In this document: positions 1 through 11,614 of the stretch, piece after piece
Numbering within the stretch: position 1 is the first letter of the stretch
How the letters are laid out: each line of letters opens with the position of its first letter
Translations under genes and position numbers: made by a program
The notes under the pieces: generated by a model
The model's input: the letters and a program-made list of their open reading frames with translations, nothing else
What the model was told of the DNA's origin: nothing
The model's database searches: none
NCBI GenBank assembly: GCA_024180945.1
Contig: JAKSGN010000006.1
Coordinates: 372,001 to 436,000, forward strand
Source: Macrophomina tecta
Taxonomy: Eukaryota > Ascomycota > Dothideomycetes > Botryosphaeriales > Botryosphaeriaceae
Length of the DNA stretch: 64,000 nt
Direction: 5' to 3'

Positions 1-1987
1 AGCCGCCGAGGAGAAGCCCAGACCCACGGTTCTGATCCAAGCACTGATCAGTGCTTGTACTATGATCGTCACTTGCGCCGCCATTGGTTCTGGTTGGCGT
101 GAGATTGCCGTCCAACTGCAGGTTGACGGCAGCTACCTCCGCCTTGCTTTCGCCGCCGTGGTCATCCCTCAGGTCTGGCTGTCTCTCGTGAGTGCCTTTC
201 CCCCCCAGCTTGTTCCTTGAATCAGAACTAATCGCCCGCAGTTCTTCTTCCAAGCTCTCGTCGGAAACGTTGCTCAGATCATCGGACCGATCGGGCAGGT
301 GAACGAGAACAGCAAGTACTACTCCGGAATCGCTCCTCGCCGTCTGAACCGCGACTCCGGTGCTCTCCCGCATGTGACCATCCAGTGCCCCGTGTACAAG
401 GAAGGCCTTCACTCCGTCATTGAACCTACTATCCGCTCGATCAAAGCTGCCATCTCCACCTACGAGATGCAAGGCGGCACTGCCAACATCTTCGTCAATG
501 ATGATGGTATGCAATTGATCTCTGAGGAGGAGGCTCGCCAACGTCAGGAATTCTATGACGAGCACAACATCGGCTGGGTCGCTCGCCCTAAGCACAATCC
601 TAAGCCCTCTGAGGGTGAGGAAGTTTTCTTGCGACGTGGCAAGTTCAAGAAGGCCTCAAACATGAACTACGCCCTCTGGGTCTCCAACCGTGTCGAGGAG
701 CGACTGCTCTCTCTGCACCGCAATGAAACGTGGACCCAGGACGATGAGGCTTCGGCCTACCGCAACGCCCTTGCTGAGGTTGTCGCTGAAGACGAGGGAC
801 GCACCTGGGCTGATGGCAACATCCGTGTTGGCGACTACATCTTGCTGATTGACTCCGATACTCGTGTGCCCAAGGATTGCTTCCTCGAGGCCGTTAGCGA
901 AATGGAGCAGTCTCCTCAGGTCGGCATCATCCAGTACTCTTCCGGTGTCATGAACGTCACGGATAGCTTCTTCGAGCGCGGTATCACCTTCTTCACCAAC
1001 TTGATCTACACACAGATTCGTTATTCGGTCTCTTGCGGTGACGTCGCCCCCTTCGTCGGCCATAACGCTTGGTTGCGCTGGTCTGCGGTGCAGAACATCG
1101 CCTACGACTGCAAGGACGACCACCGTGAGAAGTACTGGAGCGAAGCGACCGTGTCCGAAGATTTCGACATGGCCCTGCGCCTGCAAACCGAAGGCTACAC
1201 CATCCGTCTCGGAGCTTACAAGAGCGACGGCTACAAGGAGGGTGTGTCACTTACTGTCTACGACGAGCTGGCCCGTTGGGAGAAGTATGCCTATGGCTGC
1301 AGCGAACTGATCTTCCACCCCCTCCGCTACTGGCCTGTCCGCGGCCCCTTTACCAAGCTGTTCCGCAAGTTCATCATGTCCAGCATGCCGCTCCCGTCGA
1401 AGCTTACTATCATGGCGTACATTGGCACATACTACGCCATCGGTTCCGCCTGGATGCTGACGTTGCTCAACTATTTCATCATCGGCTGGTTCAACGGCTA
1501 CTACGACCACTACTACACTTCCTCCTTCGAGATCTACTTCGCCATCGTCGTCGTCTTCAACGCGCTCGGCAACGTCGCCCTTGGCATCCTGCGCTACCGC
1601 ACCGAAGAGAAAGCCCTCATCCCCGCGTGGTTCGAGTGCTTCAAGTGGGTGCCGCTGATGACTTGCTTCCTGGGCGGCCTGTCTCTACACGTCTCTCAGG
1701 CCATCCTATGCCACATGTTCTCCATCGACATGTCGTGGGGCGCGACGGCGAAAGAAGCAGAGAACATCTCCTTCTTCGAGGAGATCCCCCGCGTGCTCAA
1801 GCGCTTCAAGTACACTTTCGTCTTCTGCATCGCCTGCATCGCCCTTATGGTCTGCGGCGCCACCGTCTTCCCCCCGCTCTGGCAGGTCAAGACTTTCGTC
1901 GCTATCTGGCCCCTGTGCACCATTGTCGGCGCTCACTTGCTCCTGCCCATCGCCTTGAACCCCAACCTGATGCTGTTCACATGGTAA
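1..1987 (+). CDS. Fungal family-2 glycosyltransferase, 5' end missing
   Basis: Membrane-bound processive GT2 enzyme of the cellulose/chitin-synthase-like fold, probably making a cell-wall or extracellular polysaccharide. Exon 1 is open from the window edge to 187 and encodes two hydrophobic stretches. An intron at 188-241 (GTGAGT..GCAG) joins in phase 0 to FFFQALVGN and the long second exon, stop at 1985-1987. Visible GT motifs are VNDDG, LLIDSDT (the DxD region), SEDFD and ELARW at 1265-1279, which sits where QxxRW is expected. At least four C-terminal membrane segments follow. The product is fungal-specific; the sugar donor and polymer cannot be told from sequence. The N-terminus lies outside the window. 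Confidence 0.88.
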
Positions 1988-4900
1988 ATGGGTGTGGTTT
2001 GACTTTCATAATGGTGAGATAATGCGGAAGAAGACCTGTATGGTAGCTCAGGGTCCCCGGTGGGCTCCGGGCGGGAGTTTCCTTTTTCTTTAAAACTATA
2101 CATAGACGGAAAACTGGTACCAACGGACGCGAATGATGAATGAGGACGGCCTCTGGTTTTGGTTTGGGTTTGCTGCTTTTTGGCCTTTTAATGATATGAC
2201 ACCCACTCCTTGAGATACCATGAACACACCATACTTTAGATGGAGCGTAATGTCTGCTTTCTGGCTTATTTTCCCCCTGCGGATTTATAGTCGAGTATAC
2301 TGAATGACATTATCTGACGATTAGTTTTTATCTTGGCTTTACATACGTAGTGGCGTGGTAAAGGTATGTAATGGTCTTCCTGTCGCCCGAGATTATCGGC
2401 TGGTCTCTGTGATACCGGATAGCATGAACCTAGACAATTAAAGCAATCATGCGGATTGGTACGAGCCGCATCTGCTACAGATGCATGCCCGTGAAGCGTG
2501 GTGAAACAAGATGACTTAACGGGAGTGTATTTGATTGGCGCTAGAAGGAGTTCTTTGCGTAAGCTATCTACTTAGTATGCACGCTTTCCTTGCATAATGG
2601 ATCTCTCGAGGAGTAAGACCTTACCTAACCTATAGGAGGGCTTGCCTCCCGCGCATATGCCTTCCCTCTTCACACTCTGACACGGATACAGATATGCGAC
2701 GCCATTGATAGCGTATTTATTCAGATAGCTGCTTTAGCTGCACTTGAATAGTGGCAATACGGCTCCGATGGAGCAAGGGTAGATTTTAAGACTAGATAAT
2801 TCGTTTGACAGGTGTACCGAATACTTAGATTAACTACGCAGGAGCTGCTCCACAATGGCCAAGATGATTGCAATGACGCATGAGCTCTAGCCTTGCCCTA
2901 TCTCGATACTTGATAGCCGTCGAAGTAGTATGCCCAAGTAGCCGTTTTCGTATATCTCGGTTGTCTTTATTGTTGTCCACGGTCCTCTGAGGTAGGCTCG
3001 ATGCAAATTTCGAACGTATGTTGAGTAAGTGTTTGTGTTCCACTATCGCTTGGAAGGCCGGCCGAGTGACTGAAAATTGCTCGGTTAGACGTCCGAAATA
3101 TGCTTTGTATTATGGGAGAAGGCCAGGTCGATGAATCAACCCAACCAGTCTCAAGAGGCTTTTAGTGGTGATGACGCACCAGGCAGGTTCCGCAGGCATC
3201 CCCTTTCTGCCAAACATAGTTGCGGCAGCTGTGGCTGTTCCAGTAGATGCAACCAAAGCGGTTGAAGCCTTCTCCGTCAGGCATATTGGTTGTTGCGTGT
3301 AAGTGTTGGAGATGGGGCGAAGTGACTGAGGGATCCAGGGCGGATGACCGTGAGCGTTCCGGCAGAGCAGCCATTCAATCCTCAGCTTTTAACTCGGCCT
3401 CAATCCCTTTCGCCCACCGAGCTCTGGCGTTGGTAGCCACTGCTGTGACATATTGTCTCATCTACTGTAAGCAAACCTCGTCGCATGCGATGTGATCCGA
3501 GCTCCTTCGTCCAGCAGCCTCTTCCAAATCCTTCCGCGGGCTATGCAAATCCATTGCCCACGACGCGACACAGCACCCACAGACTTACAATGTAAATGGC
3601 TAGGGAGTATACAAGCATGTGGCGTTCGGAAATCACGACCTTGGCACATGAGATCATAAGACCACTTCACCTCCTCCCATCCTCTCTCCGTGACCTTTCG
3701 GGGAACACAGACGTCCATTCCAGATCTGAGAAACGCTCTCGGGCTCGGTTGTCATCGCTTCCGAACCCATCGGATAAGTACAGTGACGGTGTTTCCTGCA
3801 GCCTCAGTGTCGGATGAGGGCAAGCGCTGTGCTAGAGGAGCGCCATGCATGCAAACGAGCCGCCATCTCACTGCAGGGAAAATCTCCACGCACCGATACC
3901 TGGACTGTCAGGATTAATCTTGCATGAAGAGAATCGGCATATACCGGTCGATCACTACGCTGATCCACTTGTGACATCACGGAAAAGCAAGACGCGTGTA
4001 TCATTTCTTCTAATGCACATGAGCACCTGTCAGCTATCACGCCCCAGGTCTGCTCCCCACATGCGAAAATTACTTCGCTATTTACCAGTCGGTCATATAA
4101 TCCTCCCGTGCAGGGGGCCTAAACCAAAGGTGCCCGTGGTCGAGGTGTGAAAGCAGGTAATTCGTAGTTCTTCTTGAATCAAGATTTCATGGCCAACCAT
4201 CTCCTAAGATCCGTCGGATTACTTGCCCGTAAAATCAGCCATCTTCATAGCACCTTTGGGTCGAAGAAGAGACGGGAGCTGAAGCTGGCGGTGCCGAGAA
4301 TGATACCTTTGTCATTCATTGTGCTGCTGCCATTTCCGGCCCTCTCCTGCAAGCGACTGATCGCCATGACGAAATTGTTAGGCTAATCTCACTCCACGCC
4401 GAAGCTCACCAGCACATGTTGAAGAAGAGCCAGCCGAGGCCTGATCAAACAAATAAGAGATTGGACTCGGGTAGTCAAAGAGTTGCCGTCTGTGTTTACT
4501 AGCCTCGTTACTTGTTCCAGTGAGGGTATGAGACCGATGTTCAACGCACTGACGGGGCACCATTTGCAGTTTAAAGCGTACATCAATTACTGAGGAATCA
4601 TATGGAAATTTGTTGGAACAAGTGATGTGACGACTTATTCAGTAATTAAGGTATGAATTGGCATGGTGTTGGAGGAGGGCGGCACTGGAGTAGCCTTTTG
4701 TCCTCTCCTGAATAGACTACACTTGGCGGAAGCCAAATACACGTGATTAATCCAACAAAATTCTATCAGAGAGTGCGGAATAGAATGATCATTTACCACG
4801 CGCGATTGTAATGCGAAGCGGCTCTAGTGCTGAGGGGTACAGGGAAGTTGTATGATGAGGAAGCCCCAATAGAAATGATAATTCAGTACACACAGAAGAT

Positions 4901-5227
4901 GCCATTCACGGAAACTGGGTTAGAAAAAACAAGGCAGCATCATTTTGCTTACCCCTATCATGCCACACATTCCTCTTTTTGTGCACTTTGAATTATGTGC
5001 AAAAGCGGGGATACATCCCGGCTGTATAACTCGGTTCATTAACCGCATCAGCGTAGGACAACCGGATCCCATAAAAGTACCTTGATCAATAATGTCTGCA
5101 CGTAGTATACCAAACGATGCTTCTTGACTGGTAATATCACAAATATGCTCTCATTGACAAATTTCACTAAGCTACTTACCGTGGCGGTGTACTCACGGGT
5201 TCCTGCAGGCCAGGCCCCACTGGTCTC
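1988..5227. other. Gene-poor intergenic stretch
   Basis: About 3.2 kb without a convincing gene. Composition is more AT-rich than the neighbouring genes and reading frames are short and broken on both strands. Only a tiny cysteine-containing ORF (listed separately) stands out. It may be decayed repeat DNA, but I could not identify a parent element. Confidence 0.5.
3162..3284 (-). CDS. Possible 40-aa Cys-containing peptide or gene relic
   Basis: A 40-codon frame opens with ATG and ends in three histidines before the stop. It contains FGCIYWNSHSC and GDACGTC, a Cys/Trp/Tyr-rich pattern unusual for random sequence. There is no signal peptide in this frame and no clear upstream exon, although the frame extends upstream to another start at 3374. 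It could be the last exon of a small secreted protein, a relic, or chance. Confidence 0.2.
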   Translation of the reverse strand: MPDGEGFNRFGCIYWNSHSCRNYVWQKGDACGTCLVRHHH

Positions 5228-6397
5228 TCAAATACCCCAGTCAATCTCAAATCCTTCCAAGTCGTCGTCTTCCAGTTCCTTACCCTCGGCTCTCCTCTCG
5301 CCAAACTTCTCAGGAATTCTATCCTCTTCCTTCATATCCTCAGGCTTTGGCGCGCTGGCCTCCACTTTCCCCCTCTCGCCAGCCTTCGCAGCATCTCCAC
5401 CCTCCTGGACTTTACCATTCTTCCCGCTCTTCTCCTTCATTTCCTTTCCCTTCCCCTTCGATTCCACACCCTGCTTATCTTCTGTCGCGGTCGCCGTCTT
5501 CCTCCTCTTCGCCCCCTTCCCATCTTCCTCTCCCTCTCCCTCATCCTTCCCCTTAACCTTCTTCCCCCTCCCCCTCCCCCTCTTTCTCTTCCCCTTTCGC
5601 CTCGCCTCTCCCTCCAACCACTCCTCTTCATCCGCATACCCCTCCGCATCCTCCTCCCCCCATCCCCTCACTGCCCCCACCACCCCCTCCACACCCACCC
5701 GCCACATCTCTCTCTCCGCACCCACAACCCCCCACCCCCACTCACTCAACGCGCCGCACCTCTCCCACCACTCGGACGCCTCCGCGTGCACGCCCGCCAG
5801 CCCCTCCACCGCCTCGACGAACCCGTGCAGCACTTCGTCGACGACGTCGACGGGAGTAGCCTCGCCGCTCTCGATGGCCCGGAGCGCAGCTTCAAGTTGG
5901 GCAGAGAGGGAGGAGAGGGCGGAGGTGGCGGGGGCGAGGAGGGCGAGCAGGTGGGAGAGGTTGGTGGTCGGGGTCGCGTCTGATACAGCAGCCGATTCGC
6001 CCGCGGCGGTAGCAGCAGTAGCTGCAGCAGCAGCGGCGGCGGCGGCGGCGGTGGTGGTAGTGCCAGTCGTGGCATCAACAGCGCCAACATCGCTGTCTGC
6101 CGCTACTGCGGCGATTTCCGCGGCGGTGTCATCGTCCTCATCCTCGTCCCAGTCGATGCTGTAGAGGCTGTCGATGTCGGAGAGCAGCGGGGGCAGGGCC
6201 GGGTCGGCGGTAGGGGGAGCTGGGCCGTCGCCGTAGCCGTCGCCGTCGTCTTTCTTTCCCTTGTCATCGGATGAAGCGACGACCGCTGACGGAGGGCGAG
6301 TGTTGGCGACCTTGCGGTTTAAGCTTTTAGGTGGCACGGGGGCCTGTTTCTTCGACTTATTGGCCTTCTTGGTGCTGGAACGGGTCGTCCGTGGCAT
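5228..6397 (-). CDS. Unrecognised 389-aa low-complexity protein
   Basis: Single-exon frame. The ATG at 6397 lies in an ideal context (ACCATGCC); the frame extends four codons further only through a GTG. The N-terminus is basic (PRTTRSSTKKANKSKK). Then come an acidic patch (DWDEDEDDD), an alanine run, a central helical section rich in Leu, Trp and Glu (about residues 160-250), and a Lys/Arg-Glu-rich C-terminal third containing several possible nuclear-localisation stretches. It ends in GFEIDWGI. The layout suggests a nuclear, partly disordered protein. I do not recognise a family and assign no function. Confidence 0.65.
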   Translation of the reverse strand: MPRTTRSSTKKANKSKKQAPVPPKSLNRKVANTRPPSAVVASSDDKGKKDDGDGYGDGPAPPTADPALPPLLSDIDSLYSIDWDEDEDDDTAAEIAAVAADSDVGAVDATTGTTTTAAAAAAAAAATAATAAGESAAVSDATPTTNLSHLLALLAPATSALSSLSAQLEAALRAIESGEATPVDVVDEVLHGFVEAVEGLAGVHAEASEWWERCGALSEWGWGVVGAEREMWRVGVEGVVGAVRGWGEEDAEGYADEEEWLEGEARRKGKRKRGRGRGKKVKGKDEGEGEEDGKGAKRRKTATATEDKQGVESKGKGKEMKEKSGKNGKVQEGGDAAKAGERGKVEASAPKPEDMKEEDRIPEKFGERRAEGKELEDDDLEGFEIDWGI

Positions 6398-7063
6398 GGT
6401 TCTATTCACTTTTTCTTACTGCAGACAAGATTGTCTTGAGAGCCGGATGGCTGATAATCGGTGAAAATTTCAGGATATTGGAGTAGAAAATGTTTGCTCT
6501 TCGTCTTCTACGAATATGTTGTCGTTGCTGAAAGAAGGTCCGAAGGCAGAATGGAAAAAGAAGCAGTGCTGGCTGGTAGAAATCGTGGCTTTCTTTGGCC
6601 TGTGCCTTTGTCTAGCAAGCTGGGCGACCGTATCTTTGTCCTGGCCGCCTTTTTGGCTATGACCCATTTCAGGATGAAAGAACTTTCCCAAACCCAGCAT
6701 ACTTCCTCGTGCGGACAGGACTCAATCCTATCATGCGGATAACCGAATTCTGCACATTGGAAAACCAGTATCCCTGCCAAATTGCCTGTTTCGACACCAG
6801 ATAATTATGCGTAGGTAATAGAGGTATTCATCCGAACGTAAATGCTACTGCCTCCTCCTCACATGTTTATTCGGACGAATGCTTCTACTCCCTACAGGAA
6901 GGGGCAAGCTATAGTACGGCGACTAATGCTAGCTGCGTAGGCTTCGTAGTGCGCGAAATTTTGTCAGTAACGTGCTTATTTTATTTGTTTTCATGCAATT
7001 TACACTCATATCTTCTCATCCATGTACATACTGGGAGAATCCATATGAAACAGTAGACGGCAC
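6398..7063. other. Intergenic region between two minus-strand genes
   Basis: Holds the upstream region of the 389-aa protein gene and the downstream region of the ceramidase gene. It contains one copy of the dispersed palindromic element. Nothing else is recognisable. Confidence 0.6.
6811..6895. mobile_element. Palindromic MITE-like element, copy 1
   Basis: An 85-bp imperfect inverted repeat. The outer ends read GTAGG..CCTAC. The left arm and the reverse-complemented right arm match at 25 of 34 positions, and six of the nine differences are transitions. The right arm carries the family core GAAGCATTCGTCCG on the opposite strand. Confidence 0.75.
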
Positions 7064-9486
7064 CTATGAAATTGTGAACGCGGCGCTAGTCCCGTTGAAA
7101 GGCGTGATGGTGCCACCAACGGCCTTCGAATCACCGTAATACCTAAACCTGTATGTACCAGCCGCTGTATCTTCGCTGGTTTCCCAAGTGATGGTCACTT
7201 GACTGGTGCCCAGGATGCCCGAGATGCGCACCCACTCATATACTAGCTGCCAATCCTGATCATTGAGCACCTGCGTCCAGGTATCGCCATTTTTCTTTTC
7301 AACGGCAGCGAAAGTGCCCTCGAGCCGCAGGTTATTGCGAGGATTAGCACCAACAAACGTAGCTTTGATGATGTCGCCGGCAGAGTATGATGATTTGACG
7401 TTAGTAACGACATCCCCAAACTTCTTGCCAATACCGGCCGAATCATACACCACGCCGGTGATGAATGAGAGGCTCCTCTCTCGATTATCCGGAGGGGTCG
7501 GACCAGCAGGTGGAGCTCCTTCAGCAGAGGGGCCAAGATACGGGAGATAAGTTAGGGTAAGATTGATATAAGCGTCAAGTGTGTGTGGCCCGTGTAGGGT
7601 AGATGCACCCTCGTAGCGCTGGACGCTGTATTCCTCAGGCGTGGTGATGTAGTGGGAGTAGGTATTTGCGGGGCCGCCCAGAACAACAATGGGCTCGGGG
7701 CTACCTTCGCTAGAGAGTAGATCAGTCGAGGAAGCTTCCTTGGCCACAGCCTCGCGCCAGCGCCGGCCGGACATCGTCGTAGCCTCTCCCGGACTGACGA
7801 TAATGAACAACTGCCCAACACGAAGGGACTGAATATGGACAATGTTAGGTGCCCATTGATACGGAACGGTGCTGGCACCGACATCAAGGAGGATTGGCTT
7901 TGGCTGTTGACAACGGACTTGATCAGCGCTAGGTATGTGGACCAGGCTGCCAACAACGTTCCAGAACGGATTGTCTGGAGTGCCGCTATCGTTCTGGGTG
8001 AAATCAAAAGCACCAGGTCCGTCCGTGGTGCCGGCAGCAAAGGAATTACCCATGGCTGCTGAGCAAGTTCGCGCAGTGCTTCCGTTCGAGAGAGTGAACG
8101 TGAAGTTGGAGAAGTCGGCGAAGGAGTGGAAGGATGCGATCGAGCCAGAAATCGGAGTGCCCGTAGAATCCATAGAAGAGTATAGGTCCAGTGCGCCAGC
8201 AGACTGTCTCCGACCAATCTCGTAGCAACTCTTGGCGCCTCCGTCATTCAGACCCCAAGCGGGGCCTCTTCCGTGACAGGGCTGACTCTTCCCACCGCAC
8301 GTGCTGTTTTCAAGGGTGCATTGCTCGCCACTGCCATCCTCACACCAAGCGCCCTCAACGTTCGGGGTGGTGTCGCCAACGTTAGCTTGAGAGAATCCAG
8401 CAACAAAGCCTTCGGCAGCGTTGGAGTTGCTGGCCATTTCTTGCTCGAAGAGATAGGCAGCAACTCCCTTGTTGTCACCAGCGATGAGGGTCTGGTTACC
8501 AAGCAAAGAAGTGCCGTGAACGGGGAACCAAGTCAGGATACCCATGTCCTTACCATCGCTAGATCGCTTGAAACGCAAAAGTGTCATGGTCTTGTCAACA
8601 TTGTCTGAGTATCGCGCACGCTCCTCCTCAGGGTTTGCCAAGTAAGCCCAAAGGCTGCGGTTGATATTGGCATCAGAGATGTTCGTCGTGCCGACGCTGA
8701 GGGTTCCTTCCGTGAGGCTCTCCTGAGCACGCTGGATGGACAGCAGAGCGCCATCGACGATGGCCTGGTAGCTCTGCTTGTCGAAGCCGAGACTGGTGAT
8801 CTGCGGCAGCAGGTAGTTGAGCCAAGCTCCAGGCCCGGAGTGGGAGTGCGTGCCCGTCACTGCTACGTTCGAGTTGCTATACATAGTATAGTTGTTGCCC
8901 AATCTCGCCAAACCCTCTAGTATACCATTCCTGACGGCCAGATCTCCGGACTGGGTATCGAGGACTAGATAAACGAAACGATCGTCGGGATTGCCGGCAT
9001 CGGCGATGATGAAGGCACGCGAGTAGATGCGTTGGCGCAAGCCTGTGCCAATCTGGCTGGAGTTGGCATACCCCATGAGGTTGAGCTCCACAACGGGACT
9101 GTTTCAGTGCATCAGCGGCTTGCTCGGCAGCATCGGGCGCCGCAAAAGGAAAGAGAACAGTACCCAGTAATGTCCGCCTTGCCCACTCCGAGCAGGTACG
9201 TGTCACCTGTCGCAGCCGCTTCCACAGCAGCCTCCTTGAGCTCAAGGATGTGCGTCTGGGCCTCTCCGGCATGGTTCCAGGTGCCGGCTGGCTTGAAGTG
9301 CCAGTAGTCGACGGTTGGAATGCCGAAAACAGAAATGAGCTGGAAGGCGAGAAATAGAGAGAGACTAGCCGCAGCCAAAGCGAGCGCGATATGGATGCGA
9401 GCCATCCTGAAAAATGCCCGGAACTCGGGAGGCGTCGACTGGTGTGGCGGACGACTCGGACTGCTTGGACCCGCGTGGGACGCCAT
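7064..9486 (-). CDS. Neutral ceramidase
   Basis: Hydrolyses ceramide to sphingosine and fatty acid. Exon 1 is 9486-9164 and exon 2 is 9098-7064, with a 65-bp intron; the joint reads DITGPVVELNLMGYA. The product is 785 aa, the usual family length. The N-terminus has a cytosolic tail and one hydrophobic segment (IALALAAASLSLFLAF), predicting a type II signal anchor with a lumenal or extracellular catalytic domain. Zinc-site motifs GTHSHSGPG and PVHGTS are present, as are later SPGEAT and HYITTPEEY segments. The C-terminal Ig-like part runs to FNGTSAAFTIS. The nucleophile motif reads NVGDTTPN, where the characterised human and Pseudomonas enzymes have GDVSPN (see findings). Divergent from Spf27. 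Confidence 0.93.
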
Positions 9487-10002
9487 GGTGACAGCGGAAG
9501 GGGGCTCTCATATACAGCAAGCTGGCGGTTACCCCTGGACTGGCGTGTGATTGTCGTTTGCGCGGGACACTGTGACCGAGTTTCTTGTTTGGGCAGGGCA
9601 TGGTTGAGGGCGGCAGACTGGGAGCACTGGTGAAGCAGCGCTGATTGGGCGGGGAATGACGTGGGCATGCGCGCTGGAGTCGCGTGGGGCCCGACTAGGC
9701 ATGACGGACCGCAGCTGCGCGTTCGCTTGGCCGAACCCTGCGCGCAAATCGGCCGGTGTAAAGCTTCGCATCCCGCTACCCATGCCCAACCTTCAACTCT
9801 CCGCGCGCCGCTTTAATATCCACTCCTCCTCCACCTGCTCTATCCAGTCTCGCCGCGCGGCCGCCACGGCCAAATCCGCCCTCGACGCCCATCGCCCTCC
9901 CAGCTAGGCCGCCTGCATCGCTATAATATTCCTCTTCGAAGCTCGACCTCCCGCGCCGTACATCTCGCCTCGAGCAGAGCAAGCCAGCCTGCAGCCGCGG
10001 CA
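9487..10002. promoter_or_regulatory. Divergent promoter region, ceramidase / SPF27
   Basis: 516 bp separates two divergent start codons, so the promoters of both genes must lie here or overlap it. The half nearest SPF27 is pyrimidine-rich on the plus strand. No clear TATA box is seen. Confidence 0.5.
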
Positions 10003-10785
10003 ATGCCTCTCATTCACGAGTCGCACGACTCACTGCCATGTGAGCATGACCCTCTCCCCTCCCCTGCTACGTACCCGAGCAATGCAACCACCCATGCGCC
10101 CTAAACTCCGCCCACCCCCTCCCTCCACCCAACCAGCTAACCGAACCGGAACGCAGACGTCGACGTCCCGCTCACCGACACCGACCGCCTCGCCGCCGCC
10201 GCCCTCATCGACGCAGAGCTCGACCCCTCCTCCACCGCCGCCACCGCACCGCTCCACCCGCTCATCCCAGCCTCGTATGAGCCCTCGTTCCCGCCGCTGA
10301 TCGCGCGCGAGCACGAGCGCCTGGCCGCCGGCGCGCCCAAAGACGCCGGCGCAGGCATCGACCTGTCGCGCTACGAAGCCCTCGACGCACCCGCCACCGA
10401 CCCGTCCGACCTGGACGCCTGGCGCGCGACGCTGCGCGCGGCCTACATCTCGTCGTCCTTCCTGACCGCGCGCGTGACGAACCTGTCGCTGCTCGAGCGC
10501 TACGGCAAGAACGCGTGGCTGGTGTCCAACGCGCAGCTCGAGGCGGAGCTGCGCGACGTCGAGGCCGACCTGGCCGCTGCCAAGGAGAGCGTCGAGCGCG
10601 TCGAGCAAGCGCGCAGGTCCGCCCAGCAGGCCGCTGCGCCCGAGATGGTCCTGCTCGAGGAGGGCTGGCGCACCGGCGTCAAGAGGGTCGTCGAGACCGA
10701 GGCTGCAGCCGAGGGCTTGCGCCGGAAGATCCTGGAGAGGAAGAGAGCCATGGCACAGCAGCAGCAGCAGCAGCAGCAGCAATAA
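10003..10785 (+). CDS. SPF27: Pre-mRNA-splicing factor SPF27 (BCAS2/Cwf7 family)
   Basis: Subunit of the Prp19 (NTC) spliceosome complex, acting in the nucleus. Exon 1 is 10003-10039 and exon 2 is 10157-10785; a 117-bp intron splits a Tyr codon, giving SLPYVDVPLTDTDRLA. The product is 221 aa, normal for the family. It shows the conserved N-terminal segment, the YEPSFPPLI region, then the coiled-coil C-terminal half (NAWLVSNAQLEAELRDVEADL, then EGWRTGVKRVVETEAA). It ends in MAQ9, encoded by eight CAG and one CAA, a length-variable repeat at the extreme C-terminus. The exon 1 start ATG follows CGGCA. Confidence 0.9.
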
Positions 10786-11614
10786 AAGAGTGGAGGGCTT
10801 CCAAGGGAGGTATGGCGGGAAGCAAGTACGTAGGAACAGGAAAACGATAAGACCAAGAAAGTTGGTCTCGGTTATGCGGCCTTGCTTAATGCATGGGATA
10901 TTAGGCGGTTGGCGTTTTAGCGGCGTTTTATGGAGATAAAAGATCCAGTGTTTCTGCAAGATACCGCTGGGGAGGGGTACCGTATAGATAGCAGGCGCCT
11001 GCACGATATCGATAAAATAACCGGTTTGGTAATCGAGGTTTCGGGGATGTACACGTTTACGATGCATAGATCCGATACATTATTGGCTGAAGGTGCTTGG
11101 GACAGGGCGCGTTCAGCAGCATGAGATCACTCGCAAATGAGTCGTGCAGCTTCTCCAGGATAAAACGCCGAGCATGCCATTATTGGTCCCTAGGACCGCT
11201 ACAGATGTGGGAAATGAGTAAAGAAGCTAGCTCTCGCGTCTAGCGAGCGGAATTTAGGTGATAGGCCTAGCAGTAGCAGCAGTGGAAAACGCCATTTTCA
11301 AAACAATACAACACCAAGCCTTCCGCATCCGTCTCAATTCTCCGTTTCCCTCCCGCCAAAGCCTAGCCGAAAGATGTCCTACCAACCAGCCAGAGTACCT
11401 CCTGTCGTCCTCCTGTGTCATTCGTCAAAACTCCCTGCTCAGTGTCGTGAGCGAGAGACTGGGAGCCCCCGATGTACCATGTGTGTCATGCCGAGACCGA
11501 TTGTGGCCCTCCTGCGTTGTTGTCATTTGTTTGTGTGCGACGAATTCCTCGACAAATTCCTGAAACCCCCATATTTTCCAGATGCCGTTTTTTTTTTTTT
11601 TTTTAATTTCTGCC
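10786..11614. other. Convergent intergenic region, SPF27 / PKA-R
   Basis: 829 bp between two convergent genes. It contains the 3' UTRs and an 18-base T tract at 11588-11605 that reads as poly(A) on the PKA-R strand. No gene is seen. Confidence 0.5.

Noticed and set aside
2834..3043. Minus-strand frame with RKRLLGHTTSTAIKYRDRA, reminiscent of a tyrosine-recombinase C-terminus
   Set aside because: Only a short LGH-type pattern; the Arg/His/Tyr catalytic set cannot be placed and flanking frames are broken.
4275..4300. GGGAGCTGAAGC resembling a left arm of the palindromic family
   Set aside because: No matching right arm within 100 bp; probably chance.
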